Source of the DNA: Emticicia aquatilis
Lineage (GTDB): Bacteria > Bacteroidota > Bacteroidia > Cytophagales > Spirosomataceae
Assembly: GCF_014644295.1 (NCBI RefSeq)
Contig: NZ_BMKK01000001.1
Location: 744,001 to 808,000 of the forward strand
DNA length: 64,000 nt
Reading direction: 5' to 3'
Shown here: one piece after another, positions 33,740 through 42,787 of the stretch
Layout: each line of letters opens with the position of its first letter
Numbering within the stretch: the stretch's first letter is position 1
Notes under the pieces: generated by a model
Database searches by the model: none
What the model saw: only the letters and a program-made list of their open reading frames with translations
Told to the model about the DNA's origin: nothing
Translations under genes and position numbers: made by a program

Positions 33740-35533
33740 ATGAAAAATATATTCAAAAAAATAACAATTCTTGGTTTATCACTGTCGCTGACGGGCGTGG
33801 TAATCAGCGGTTGTAAGGATTTTTTAGAGGTACAACCAAAATCTCAGGTGAGTATTTCTGATGCGTTCTCGAATGTAGCCAATGCTACAAACTCAGTTAT
33901 TGGTGTCTATGATGAACTCATGGGCGACAACGGCTACGGAATCCGTATCAATATGTATTACCCGTACGATTCTGACGAAATGATTGTTTCGGGAAACATC
34001 GACAACGGTCGTCGTGGAATAGGTCGTTATCAATTACTTTTGACAAATACCGAAATCCGTAATCCATTCTTACAGCTTTATCGAGGTGTCGAAAAAGCTA
34101 ATCTTTGTATCGAGCAAATTCCGCAAATGGCACTTTATAATAACGGAACTGATGCAGAGAAAAAAGAACTTCGTCGCTTGCATGGTGAAGCCTTGACGCT
34201 TAGAGCTCAATTTTTGTTCGAGTTAATAAGAAACTGGGGTGATGTACCAGCTCCGTTTACGCCAGCCTATAAACAAACTGATTTGTTTCTACCACAAGCC
34301 AACCGTGACGAAACTTATGCAAAACTTATTGAAGACCTTAAAACAGCTACCGACCTCGTGCCGTGGAGAACTGAAGCAGGCGTAAGAAACGAGCGTATCA
34401 CTAAGGGAGCAGCGAAAGCTTTGCGTGCAAAATTGGCGATGTTCAGAGGTGGATATTCACTCAGAAGTAATGGCAAAATGGAGCGTAACGCCGATTATTT
34501 GAACTACTACAAAATTGCTCGTGACGAATGTGCCGATTTGATGGCTAAAAGAGGCGAACACACACTCAACCCAAGTTATGAAGATATTTGGAGAAAACTC
34601 ACTTCGTTTGTTTATGACCCACAAGGAGAGATTATCTTTGAAGTTGGTGCAGGTGGCTCAAACTCAAACTCTGATAGCCGTATGGGTAACTACAATGGCC
34701 CATCGGTAAATGCCGCTTCTCGTTTCGGAACTGGTGGTGGTGGTTTATTAGTGCTACCAAACTATTTCTACGCTTTCGATTCAACCGATACCCGTCGTGA
34801 CGTGTCAACCACTTTTTATGCCATTGCTGCTACCAATATAAAATCGCCAAGAAGATTGGGCGAATTGACCGATGGTAAATTCAGAAAAGACTGGCGTGTG
34901 CCTTTGTTGCCAGGAACTGCTCTAAACGTAGGTTATAACTGGCCAATGATTCGTTTCTCTGATGTATTACTGATGTTTGCCGAGGCAGAAAATGAAATCA
35001 ATGGAAACCCAACAGCGGCTGCTATTGCGGCTTTTGAGGAGGTTCGTAAAAGAGCATTTACCAATAAAAACAGCCCTGCTATCGGTAAAACACCAACTAC
35101 CAAAGATGCTTTCTTTAATGCAATCGTTGATGAGCGTTATTTAGAATTTGGTGGCGAGGGTATCCGTAAGTTTGACTTGATTCGTTGGAACCTATTAGCT
35201 ACGAAAATTGCCGAAACTCGTACTAAAATTGCTGATATGAAAGCAAGAAGAGGAGCTTATGCCAACGTACCGCAGTATCTTTTCTGGAGAAACAATGGAG
35301 AAGAACTTCAATTCTTGAATTCATTCTATAAAGCAAATACAACAACCACTGCTCCAACTGGCTGGACAAGACTCGATTGGGCTCAACACCTAACAGGAAA
35401 CTTAATTGATGCCCTGCCACTTGACCAAGCTATTGCTCGTTTCTTCACCACAGGTAAGAGTGAGCTTTTCCCTTACGACCAAGCAACAGTTGATGCTTAT
35501 CAAGGAAAATTGAAGCAAAATCCGGGGTATTGA
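33740..35533 (+). CDS. susD: SusD/RagB family surface glycan-binding lipoprotein
   Basis: A 597-residue protein with a lipoprotein signal peptide whose lipobox is VISGC (Cys about residue 28), followed by KDFLEVQPKS, the classical SusD start. The TPR-like helical core is visible (EALTLRAQFLFELIRNWGDVP) along with the C-terminal SusD/RagB segments (RFSDVLLMFAEAENEINGNP, IVDERYLEFGGEGIRKFDLIRW). It caps the SusC-like transporter at the cell surface and binds pectin fragments. A terminator-like hairpin follows. Confidence 0.93.
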   Translation: MKNIFKKITILGLSLSLTGVVISGCKDFLEVQPKSQVSISDAFSNVANATNSVIGVYDELMGDNGYGIRINMYYPYDSDEMIVSGNIDNGRRGIGRYQLLLTNTEIRNPFLQLYRGVEKANLCIEQIPQMALYNNGTDAEKKELRRLHGEALTLRAQFLFELIRNWGDVPAPFTPAYKQTDLFLPQANRDETYAKLIEDLKTATDLVPWRTEAGVRNERITKGAAKALRAKLAMFRGGYSLRSNGKMERNADYLNYYKIARDECADLMAKRGEHTLNPSYEDIWRKLTSFVYDPQGEIIFEVGAGGSNSNSDSRMGNYNGPSVNAASRFGTGGGGLLVLPNYFYAFDSTDTRRDVSTTFYAIAATNIKSPRRLGELTDGKFRKDWRVPLLPGTALNVGYNWPMIRFSDVLLMFAEAENEINGNPTAAAIAAFEEVRKRAFTNKNSPAIGKTPTTKDAFFNAIVDERYLEFGGEGIRKFDLIRWNLLATKIAETRTKIADMKARRGAYANVPQYLFWRNNGEELQFLNSFYKANTTTTAPTGWTRLDWAQHLTGNLIDALPLDQAIARFFTTGKSELFPYDQATVDAYQGKLKQNPGY

Positions 35534-35548
35534 TTTTAATGTAGAATT

Positions 35549-35593
35549 AAGAATGTAGAATTAGGATTAAAAACTTATTCTACATTCTTTTTT
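35549..35593 (+). terminator. Terminator after susD
   Basis: A 13-bp perfect stem (35549-35561 with 35577-35589) followed by a T-run. It separates the susCD part from the secreted enzymes, which therefore may have their own promoter or depend on read-through. Confidence 0.75.
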
Positions 35594-35661
35594 ACACAAT
35601 CACCCTCAGGAGGAACACCTAATTCATTCGGGTTAATCTGAAAATACTAAAACGAACTCCA

Positions 35662-36738
35662 ATGCCTTTAAAACTCTTCATTCTAACCTCATTTTTGGCA
35701 AGTTTGGCATTTGGTTGTCAAGCAAAAAAAGTACTTCCAACCGCTACGCCAACAAATACACCTGCCGTAGTAATTACTAAAGATTCGGTAGCCGAACGCA
35801 TGCTGCTTTACCAACGCAGCAACGGTGGCTGGCCTCAACCAGGTGGCAATGCCATTGATTATTCAAAAACATTATCTGAAACACTCAAAGCCACACTAAA
35901 ATCAGAAAAAAACAAACTCGATGCCTGCATCGATGATAAAGCTACTACTAACGAAATTAAAACACTGTTTTCAACTTATAAGAAAACTAACAACCCCGAA
36001 TACTTAAAAGCAGCCGAAAATGGCGTAAAGTATTTGCTTACGGCACAAAATCCTGCTGGAGGCTGGGGACAATTTTTCCCTGACACAAGCAGTTACCGTA
36101 AACACATTACTTACAACGACAACGCCATGATTGATGTCATGTGGGTAATGAAATACGCTTCGGAAGGCACAAATGATTTTGAAACGATTGATAAAACGCT
36201 CATTCCACAAGCCAAACTGGCGGTTGAAAAGGGTATTACCTGTATTCTAAAAACACAGTTCGTTCAGAATGGCAAACTCACCGCATGGTGTGCCCAACAC
36301 GACCGTGTAACGCTCAAACCCGCCAAGGCTCGTGCGTTTGAGCTGCCCTCAATCAGTGGTAATGAAAGCGTAGGAATATGCAATTTTCTAATGAGTATCA
36401 ATAATCCATCGGCCGAAATTAAGAAAGCTGTAAACGCCGCCGCTGCTTGGATGGAATCAGTAAAAATTGTGGGGATAAAAGTACAAGACATTGCCGACCC
36501 GAATCAGCCATCGGGCAAAGATAGAGTTGTTGTGGCTGACCCTAATTCTACGCTCTGGGCGAGGTTCTACGACCTCGAAACCAACAAACCTTTCTTTACG
36601 GGTAGAGATAGTATCGCCAAGCCAACTTTAGCTGAAATCGAAAACGAGCGTCGCATTGGTTATGCCTATTATGGTACTTGGCCAGCCAAATTCCTTTCGA
36701 CTGACTATCCTGCCTGGGTAGCAAAATGGGGAAAGTAA
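35662..36738 (+). CDS. pelA: Pectate lyase, PL10 (PelA/Pel-15E) family
   Basis: A 358-residue secreted enzyme, probably a lipoprotein (lipobox-like LAFGC, Cys about residue 19). PL10 hallmarks are NGGWPQP near residue 55, GGWGQFFPDTSSYRKHITYN and the following NDNAMIDVMW (catalytic-site region with Asp), LKTQ.VQNGKLTAWCAQHD, and LPSISGNESVGICNFLM. The end (RIGYAYYGTWPAKFLSTDYPAW) is also family-typical. It cleaves polygalacturonate by beta-elimination, normally Ca-dependent, producing unsaturated oligomers that feed KduI/KduD. It is followed 51 bases later by the pectinesterase gene. Confidence 0.92.
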   Translation: MPLKLFILTSFLASLAFGCQAKKVLPTATPTNTPAVVITKDSVAERMLLYQRSNGGWPQPGGNAIDYSKTLSETLKATLKSEKNKLDACIDDKATTNEIKTLFSTYKKTNNPEYLKAAENGVKYLLTAQNPAGGWGQFFPDTSSYRKHITYNDNAMIDVMWVMKYASEGTNDFETIDKTLIPQAKLAVEKGITCILKTQFVQNGKLTAWCAQHDRVTLKPAKARAFELPSISGNESVGICNFLMSINNPSAEIKKAVNAAAAWMESVKIVGIKVQDIADPNQPSGKDRVVVADPNSTLWARFYDLETNKPFFTGRDSIAKPTLAEIENERRIGYAYYGTWPAKFLSTDYPAWVAKWGK

Positions 36739-36827
36739 CACAAGTTTCTGACTTGTGCATAACAGGATATATTTTTACAAAGAAAATTTATGACATATAG
36801 TATCTCGACACAAGTTAGAAACTTGTG
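36739..36827. repeat. Inverted repeat running into the pectinesterase start
   Basis: Arms 36739-36758 and 36808-36827 (20 bases) are complementary at 18 positions, and each arm is itself a small palindrome (CACAAGT...ACTTGTG). The right arm lies inside the pectinesterase frame and encodes about residues 7-13. The initiation codon (36790) is inside the loop. This suggests a repeat that has inserted at, and become part of, the gene's 5' end. Confidence 0.65.
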
Positions 36828-37860
36828 CTACAAAAAAAGCCTATTTTTTGTCATTTTATTGATGAGTAAAACTCTTTTCGCACAAAAAATAACAGTCGCA
36901 CACGATGGTTCTGGGAAATACAAAACCATTCAAGAAGCTATCAATAGTTTAGATACAAATTCAACTAAACAAAGGATTATTTTCATAAAAAATGGCGTTT
37001 ATCGTGAAAAATTGTTGATTACGAAGTCATTTTTGAAGCTACAAGGTGAGTCGGAAGATGGGGTAATTATTCTCGCTACGCTCCCACGTGATGTTTGGCG
37101 TTGTGAAAACAAAGACGATTTCGGTGCAGCAACTATCAACGTAAAAGGTCATGATTTGACTTTCGAGAAGCTTTCAGTAATCAACGATTACGGTTTCAAT
37201 GCTAAGAAAGATACCACCATCGTTTGCACTAACGAAGCTGGCAATAGTCAAAGCACCTTACCGAGAGAAGAAGGTGAAAAAACTGGCAAAAAAATCGTCA
37301 GAAAAGATGGGCATCAGTTTGCTTTTCGTTCGTTTCCCGGGGCAACTTGCTTGAGTTTTATCAACTGTACATTTAGAGCAGGCGGTGGCGATACAGTTAG
37401 TCCATGGGATGTTGAAGGTGGCTTGTATTATTTCAAGAATTGCACGATGGAAGGCCACGTTGACCTCTACTGTCCAAGAGGTTGGGCGTATGCCGAAAAC
37501 TGTAAGTTTGTTTGCCACAACATGAACGCTGCCATTTGGCACGATGGTTCTAACTACGAATCATCGAAAACGGTGCTAAAAAATTGCACTTTTGAAGGCG
37601 ATAAAGGCTATAAACTGGGGCGTTTTCACCGTGAAGCACAATTTTATTTGATTGATTGCAAGTTTGACGAAAACATGGCTGATGCCGAAATTTATCAATC
37701 ATCAACTACCCAACTCAAGTGGGGAAAACGTGTCTATTATTACAACTGCCACCGCAAAGGAAACGATTTTGCGTGGTATGCTAATAATCTCAAAATCGAA
37801 CCAAAAACGATTACAGTTGATTGGACTTTTGATGGAAAATGGAATCCTGTAAATAAATAA
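36790..37860 (+). CDS. Pectinesterase-like protein, divergent CE8 family
   Basis: A 356-residue secreted right-handed beta-helix protein. The signal peptide is KKSLFFVILLMSKTLFAQ (residues 15-32), preceded by an unusual extension partly encoded by the inverted repeat. CE8 landmarks are recognisable but altered: GVYREK (canonical GxYxE), QFAFRS (for QAVALR), GHVDLYCPRG (for GTIDFIFG, Asp retained) and KLGRFHREA (for LGRPW, Arg retained). The usual QDTL segment is replaced by SPWDVEG. It would remove methyl esters from homogalacturonan so that the lyase can act, although the changed active-site surroundings may mean a different ester or a modified mechanism. It is 18 bases before the CE12/GH28 gene. 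Confidence 0.82.
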   Translation: MTYSISTQVRNLCYKKSLFFVILLMSKTLFAQKITVAHDGSGKYKTIQEAINSLDTNSTKQRIIFIKNGVYREKLLITKSFLKLQGESEDGVIILATLPRDVWRCENKDDFGAATINVKGHDLTFEKLSVINDYGFNAKKDTTIVCTNEAGNSQSTLPREEGEKTGKKIVRKDGHQFAFRSFPGATCLSFINCTFRAGGGDTVSPWDVEGGLYYFKNCTMEGHVDLYCPRGWAYAENCKFVCHNMNAAIWHDGSNYESSKTVLKNCTFEGDKGYKLGRFHREAQFYLIDCKFDENMADAEIYQSSTTQLKWGKRVYYYNCHRKGNDFAWYANNLKIEPKTITVDWTFDGKWNPVNK

Positions 37861-37878
37861 TATATCTGATTTTTTCGC

Positions 37879-40239
37879 ATGAAAAATAAAACCCTATACC
37901 GTTTATTGCTATTTATTGCCTCATTTTGGGCAAATTCGGCTTTTAGTCCGACCGAAGAAAAGCCTCGTATTTTCTTAATTGGTGACTCAACTTGTGCCAA
38001 TAAAAATCCTTATGACGCACCTGAAACTGGCTGGGGACAAGTATTGCAGGAGTTATTTACGAATGCAGTGGAGATTCAAAACCATGCTGTCAATGGTCGT
38101 AGCACAAAGAGTTTTAGAAATCAAGGTCTTTGGAAAAAAGTACATGACCAACTGCATAAGGGCGACTACGTTTTCATTCAATTCGGTCATAACGACCAAA
38201 AAGAATCGGACACTACTCGCTACGCAGCGGCACAGACCGATTACCGAAAAAACCTGATTCGCTACATCGAAGAAACGCAAGCCAAAGGAGCTACGCCTGT
38301 GATTCTTACGCCTGTGATGCGTAGAAAATTTGATGAGTCAGGAAAATTTGTTGACCAGCACGGCGAATATCCTGTGGTTGTTCGTGAAGTTGCCAAACAA
38401 TACAATATTGCGTTGATTGATATGCACGCTTCGAGCCAAAAAGTGATTGTGCAACATGGTGTTGAAGGCTCGAAAAAGATTTTCATGAATGTTGCGGCTG
38501 GCATTTATCCAAAATTCCCGAAAGGAATCGAAGATAATACGCATTTTACAGCCTACGGAGCAAGATTAATGGCAAATTTGGTAGCCGATGGCCTCGTAAG
38601 TACGGGAAACCCATTAAGGAGTTTCTTGAAAAAGACCGAATTTAATGATAAATACGCCTACGAATTACCGATAACTTATCGACCAGTTTTCAGAAAAGAT
38701 ACATTCAATATTGCACGTTACGGAGCAAAGGCCGATGGCTTGACAGTAAATACCAAAGCTATCAATCAAGCCATTGAGCTTTGTAATGCCGCAGGTGGCG
38801 GAACGGTTTTCGTACCAAAAGGACTTTGGGTAACGGGCCCGATTGTGTTGAAAAGCAATATAAATCTTCACCTCGAAAAAGGAGCGTTGCTTCAATTCAG
38901 TAAAAATTATGATGATTACCCAATCGTGCTGACTACTTGGGAAGGGCAAGATTCTTACCGTTGTCAAGCACCTATTTGGGGCGTTGATTTAGAGAATATT
39001 GCTATTACGGGCGAAGGCGTACTTGATGGCGGTGGCGATGTATGGCGTGCCATCAAACGAGAAAAACAAACGGCTGGGCAATGGGCAAATTTGCTAAAAT
39101 CAGGTGGTGTGACAGATGAAAAGCAAAATAACTGGTATCCATCAGAAAAATCATTGAAAGGAAACATGATTCTGAATGCAGGTAGAATTTTGAACGGTGT
39201 AAAACCAACGCCCGAAGAATTGGCTTCGTACAAAGATTTCCTTCGTCCGAATATGTTGAGTCTGACACACTGTAAAAATATCATTGTTGAGGGTATAACT
39301 TTCCAAAACTCACCTGCTTGGACTATGCACCCCCTACTCTGCGAACACATTTCGGTAAAAAACGTAACAGTAAAAAATTACTGGTATGCTCAAAACAGCG
39401 ATGCTATTGATTTAGAATCGTGCAGAAATGGTATTCTCGAAGGCTGTACTTTCGATACAGGCGATGATGGAATTACGATAAAATCGGGTCGTGACGAACA
39501 AGGACGTAAACGTGGCGTGCCAACCGAAAACTTTATTATCAAAGATTGCATCGTTTATCATGCACACGGTGGTTTTGTGATTGGTTCAGAGATGTCGGGC
39601 GGGGTGCGAAACATGTTTATTTCAGATTGTACATTCATGGGTTCGGATGTAGGTTTACGCTTCAAAACTGCTCGTGGTCGTGGCGGGGTTGTTGATAATA
39701 TTTACGTAAATAATATCAACATGACTGAAATACCGGGTGAAGCCATTCTTTTTGATATGTATTATGCCGCCAAAGACCCCGTGCGTGCCGATGGTAAAGA
39801 AAACGAATTACCAACCATCAAAGCCGAGCCATTGAACGAAGGCACTCCACAATTCAAGGATTTTTATATCAAAAACATTGTGTGTAAAGGGGCAGAAACA
39901 GCGATTTTGATAAGAGGTTTACCCGAAATGTCTATCAAAAACATCAACCTCGAAAACGCCATGATTGAGTCGAACAAAGGCTTGGTTTGCGTAGAAGCAG
40001 AGAATGTTTCTTTGAAAAACGTTACGCTTTTGACCAACGATAAAACAGTAATGCAAGTGCAAAACAGCAAAAACGTTGTGTTGAATAACATCCAATACGG
40101 TGCTGATAAAGATGTGTTGTTGAAGGTAATGGGCGATAAATCTGATGGCGTTAAATTGCTAAACACCGATACGAAAAAAGCCAAGAAAGATATTGAATTA
40201 GGCGTTGGCGTGAAGAGTAAGGTTGTGAGTAAAAAATAA
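37879..40239 (+). CDS. CE12 acetylesterase / GH28 polygalacturonase fusion
   Basis: A 786-residue secreted two-domain enzyme. After a signal peptide (1-22), residues about 28-250 form an SGNH esterase of the rhamnogalacturonan acetylesterase type: GDS (Ser37), the NHAVNGRST region, FGHNDQ (GxND block) and DNTHFTAYG (Asp-x-x-His near 219-222). Residues about 268-770 are a GH28 beta-helix with FNIARYGAKADG, QNSDAIDLESC (NxD), GDDGITIKSG (catalytic Asp pair near 528), the HAHGGFVIGSE His-Gly block and RFKTARG (RIKT site). It would deacetylate and hydrolyse acetylated pectin in one polypeptide. Both domains look complete. It is the last plus-strand gene of the pectin locus. Confidence 0.92.
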   Translation: MKNKTLYRLLLFIASFWANSAFSPTEEKPRIFLIGDSTCANKNPYDAPETGWGQVLQELFTNAVEIQNHAVNGRSTKSFRNQGLWKKVHDQLHKGDYVFIQFGHNDQKESDTTRYAAAQTDYRKNLIRYIEETQAKGATPVILTPVMRRKFDESGKFVDQHGEYPVVVREVAKQYNIALIDMHASSQKVIVQHGVEGSKKIFMNVAAGIYPKFPKGIEDNTHFTAYGARLMANLVADGLVSTGNPLRSFLKKTEFNDKYAYELPITYRPVFRKDTFNIARYGAKADGLTVNTKAINQAIELCNAAGGGTVFVPKGLWVTGPIVLKSNINLHLEKGALLQFSKNYDDYPIVLTTWEGQDSYRCQAPIWGVDLENIAITGEGVLDGGGDVWRAIKREKQTAGQWANLLKSGGVTDEKQNNWYPSEKSLKGNMILNAGRILNGVKPTPEELASYKDFLRPNMLSLTHCKNIIVEGITFQNSPAWTMHPLLCEHISVKNVTVKNYWYAQNSDAIDLESCRNGILEGCTFDTGDDGITIKSGRDEQGRKRGVPTENFIIKDCIVYHAHGGFVIGSEMSGGVRNMFISDCTFMGSDVGLRFKTARGRGGVVDNIYVNNINMTEIPGEAILFDMYYAAKDPVRADGKENELPTIKAEPLNEGTPQFKDFYIKNIVCKGAETAILIRGLPEMSIKNINLENAMIESNKGLVCVEAENVSLKNVTLLTNDKTVMQVQNSKNVVLNNIQYGADKDVLLKVMGDKSDGVKLLNTDTKKAKKDIELGVGVKSKVVSKK

Positions 40240-40261
40240 AATTAATTACTACTTTCTTTAT

Positions 40262-40301
40262 AAAAAACAATGGCTGTTCTCTTGGCAGCCATTTGTTTTT
40301 T
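40262..40301. terminator. Bidirectional terminator between CE12/GH28 and GH127 genes
   Basis: 40262-40276 pairs with 40286-40300 with one bulged base. It has an A-run on the left and a T-run on the right, between two convergent stops. Confidence 0.75.
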
Positions 40302-40309
40302 AGTTCGTT

Positions 40310-42334
40310 TTACTCAGTCATAATCTCCAAATTCTTGATTCGGGTCGGAAACCAAATTCTCATTTCACCCTGCCCACGATTCGAGCGAGCGTAATACGGA
40401 ATCAAAACTAAAAGTTGAGTTTTGGTCGAAACCGATGCATTATTTTCGATACTCAAGGCATTTGCTGTACCTCTGAGAGTCATTACACCATTCAATAAAT
40501 TTGACTGAAATTCTGTTGCAAAGTTCTGATTTTCAGGCACTACCAAGTTAGAGGTTAAACCATTATTATCGACAAATTCGGCACAATAAACAATCGGGCC
40601 TCGCTCTATCGCAATTTTACCAATATTATCTTTTACTTTTTCATTGGCCACCACTTGCTTCACTTTCATCGGCAAATTCATCATTACTTTATCACCTTTT
40701 TTCCAAGCTCTGTCAATAATTGCGTAGCCATTTTCGATAGAATATTCTAAAATCTGACCATTTACGTTGATTGAAGGTTTGTCTGATGATTTATTCTTAT
40801 AACTATATAAATCAGTTGGAAAAGCTTCATCTCTTGCCCACCCTGGAATTCTAACATGAAGCGGAAACTTCAAGCCATTCTTATTAGCAGGGTCAACCGA
40901 AATAACAACCATACCATGCCACGGATATTCCGTATTTTGCGAAATCGTTACGCTTTCTTTTGGTAAAACCTCTAATGTAGTTGTGTTCGACATGAATAAA
41001 TTTACATATACCTGATTATCTTTTTGAGCATATACATAGCTTGGAATAGAAGGCATAAAACGACAAATATTAGTCGGGCAACACGAACACCCAAACCACG
41101 GAGAACGTTTGTTTTCGCCACTCAATTTGCCTTTTTGCATATTATATTCCATCGGATTTTCATAATTAAAGGTTTTTCCATCAAGTCCGATACCGCTGAT
41201 GAGTCCATTATAAAGTGTTCGCTCTAAGATGTCAATATATTTCGAGTCGCCGTACATCATAAACATTCGGTGATTCCAGTAAACGCTCGAAATTGCCGCA
41301 CAGGTTTCGCAATATGCCGAATGATTCGATAGTTCATAATCAGGGCCGAAACCTTCCCAATTTCCTGCTTGTCCGAGTCCACCTGTGATATAAGTTTTTT
41401 TCGAGAAAGCATTATCCCAAATTTTATTGAGAGCCGTCAGATATTCCAAATTATTGGTCATTGAAGCCACATCGGCCATTCCTGCGTACAAATAGCCAGC
41501 ACGCACCGAGTGTCCGAGTGCCTCAGTTTGCTGCGTTACAGGAATATTATCTTGCCAGTAAGCTCCTGTCTGCCAGACAGTTGCATCTTTATCACCCGTT
41601 TTCTTTTCGTACTTTCGCTGGCCTCGACAATCAATAAAAAACTTCGATAAATCAAGGTATTTCTGATTACCTGTCACTCGGTAAAGTTTTCCCAAACCAA
41701 TCTCAATTACTTGATGCCCAGGAGCAACAGCTTTTTTACCTGGACCAAAAACTGTTAGAAGATGGTCAGCATTTTTGATGGCAATATCCAACATATTTCG
41801 TTTTTTAGTAGCCAAATAGTGTGCAGTTGCTGCTTCGTAGAAATGCCCCATATTATAGAGTTCGTGGCTCAATTCATGTTCTTTTTCGTAGCGAACTTTT
41901 CCAATCCACGGATGAGTTGTGTCGCCCATTGTACGAGTTGTATAAAGATAGCCATCAGGTTCTTGGGCTTTGCCGATAAGCGTGATGAGCGAGTCAATGT
42001 AAGTATCAAGTTTAGCGTCATATTTTACATGAAGCGAGTAGGCTGCACCTTCGATGATTTTGTAAATATCCGAATCATCAAAAGGATAAGTCGTGCAAAG
42101 TTTACCTGTGTGAGCAACCGCCTGCTCGAAGTTTTTGATACGTCCCGTTTCTTTAGATTTCTGAAATGACCACGGAATCGTGACGGTTCGGTTGATTTCG
42201 AGTTTTGGCAACCAAAAATTATCGCTCAATTTTACCTGCGTAAACGGCACTCCACGATAAGGATAGTCTTTTTGAACTTGTGAAAATGAGACAAGAGATA
42301 TGAGACAAAAGACAAGAGAGAGAAAACGTTTCAT
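40310..42334 (-). CDS. GH127 family beta-L-arabinofuranosidase-like enzyme
   Basis: A 674-residue secreted protein with signal peptide (MKRFLSLVFCLISLVSFSQ). It is an (alpha/alpha)6-barrel enzyme of the former DUF1680 group. The cysteine/zinc site is visible: CETCAAIS (about residue 343) and CSCCPTN (about 416-422), equivalent to the Cys ligands and nucleophile of characterised GH127 enzymes. Other family segments are GAYWQDNIPVTQQTEALGHSVRAGYLY (read here in parts) and TYITGGLGQ. It would remove beta-L-arabinofuranose from pectin or arabinan side chains or arabinogalactan. It is convergent to the pectinase genes and belongs to the locus by function. Confidence 0.92.
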   Translation of the reverse strand: MKRFLSLVFCLISLVSFSQVQKDYPYRGVPFTQVKLSDNFWLPKLEINRTVTIPWSFQKSKETGRIKNFEQAVAHTGKLCTTYPFDDSDIYKIIEGAAYSLHVKYDAKLDTYIDSLITLIGKAQEPDGYLYTTRTMGDTTHPWIGKVRYEKEHELSHELYNMGHFYEAATAHYLATKKRNMLDIAIKNADHLLTVFGPGKKAVAPGHQVIEIGLGKLYRVTGNQKYLDLSKFFIDCRGQRKYEKKTGDKDATVWQTGAYWQDNIPVTQQTEALGHSVRAGYLYAGMADVASMTNNLEYLTALNKIWDNAFSKKTYITGGLGQAGNWEGFGPDYELSNHSAYCETCAAISSVYWNHRMFMMYGDSKYIDILERTLYNGLISGIGLDGKTFNYENPMEYNMQKGKLSGENKRSPWFGCSCCPTNICRFMPSIPSYVYAQKDNQVYVNLFMSNTTTLEVLPKESVTISQNTEYPWHGMVVISVDPANKNGLKFPLHVRIPGWARDEAFPTDLYSYKNKSSDKPSINVNGQILEYSIENGYAIIDRAWKKGDKVMMNLPMKVKQVVANEKVKDNIGKIAIERGPIVYCAEFVDNNGLTSNLVVPENQNFATEFQSNLLNGVMTLRGTANALSIENNASVSTKTQLLVLIPYYARSNRGQGEMRIWFPTRIKNLEIMTE

Positions 42335-42406
42335 ATTGATAGGGTTGATTTTTTTGCTAAAAATAAGAAATATTTTTTCTTATTTTGTCTAAAGTATAAT
42401 TTAGAT

Positions 42407-42488
42407 TAACCACGGAGGCACAGATTACATAGATTTACACAGAGAAAAATTTCCGTGACTCTCCGTGAAATCCGTGCCTCCGTGGTTA
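42407..42488. repeat. 82-base inverted repeat element
   Basis: Arms 42407-42426 and 42469-42488 (20 bases, 19 matches; outer sequence TAACCACGGAGGCAC) enclose a 42-base centre rich in CACAG/CTGTG-like words. It occupies the gap between the divergent GH127 and SelW-like genes, 10 bases before the latter's start. It has no coding capacity and looks like a miniature repeat family member rather than a terminator, as both genes point away from it. Confidence 0.75.
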
Positions 42489-42498
42489 CAAAATCAAA

Positions 42499-42783
42499 TT
42501 GAATATGAAACCAAAAATTACGCTCGAATACTGCCCGAAATGCCATTGGCTATTACGCTCGGCATGGTTGGCACAAGAATTATTGACAACCTTTGAAGCC
42601 GAATTGGGCGAAGTTGGCCTCCGCCCAAGCGAAATTGCGGGAAGTTTCAAAGTTTTGCTCAACGAAGAAGTAATTTTCGACCGCAAGCGTGAAGGACATT
42701 TTCCCGAAATAAAAGAGTTAAAACAACTGGTGAGAGATTTGATTGCTCCTGAGAAATCACTGGGGCATAGCGATAGGAAATGA
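42499..42783 (+). CDS. SelT/SelW/SelH family (Rdx-type) protein
   Basis: A 94-residue protein with an N-terminal thioredoxin-like redox motif YCPKCHWLLR (Cys-x-x-Cys where eukaryotic SelW has Cys-x-x-Sec), then LLTTFEAELGEVGLRPSEIAGSFKV and the FDRKREGHFPEIKELKQLVRD end that defines the Rdx family. Bacterial members are small cytoplasmic redox proteins of unknown partner. It is monocistronic, with its stop four bases from the convergent dioxygenase-like gene. Confidence 0.88.
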   Translation: MNMKPKITLEYCPKCHWLLRSAWLAQELLTTFEAELGEVGLRPSEIAGSFKVLLNEEVIFDRKREGHFPEIKELKQLVRDLIAPEKSLGHSDRK

Positions 42784-42787
42784 GGTT

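Noticed and set aside
38964-39350. 128-codon minus-strand frame inside the CE12/GH28 gene
   Set aside because: It has no family features and lies wholly within a convincing GH28 domain; it is a shadow frame, as are similar antisense frames elsewhere in the window.
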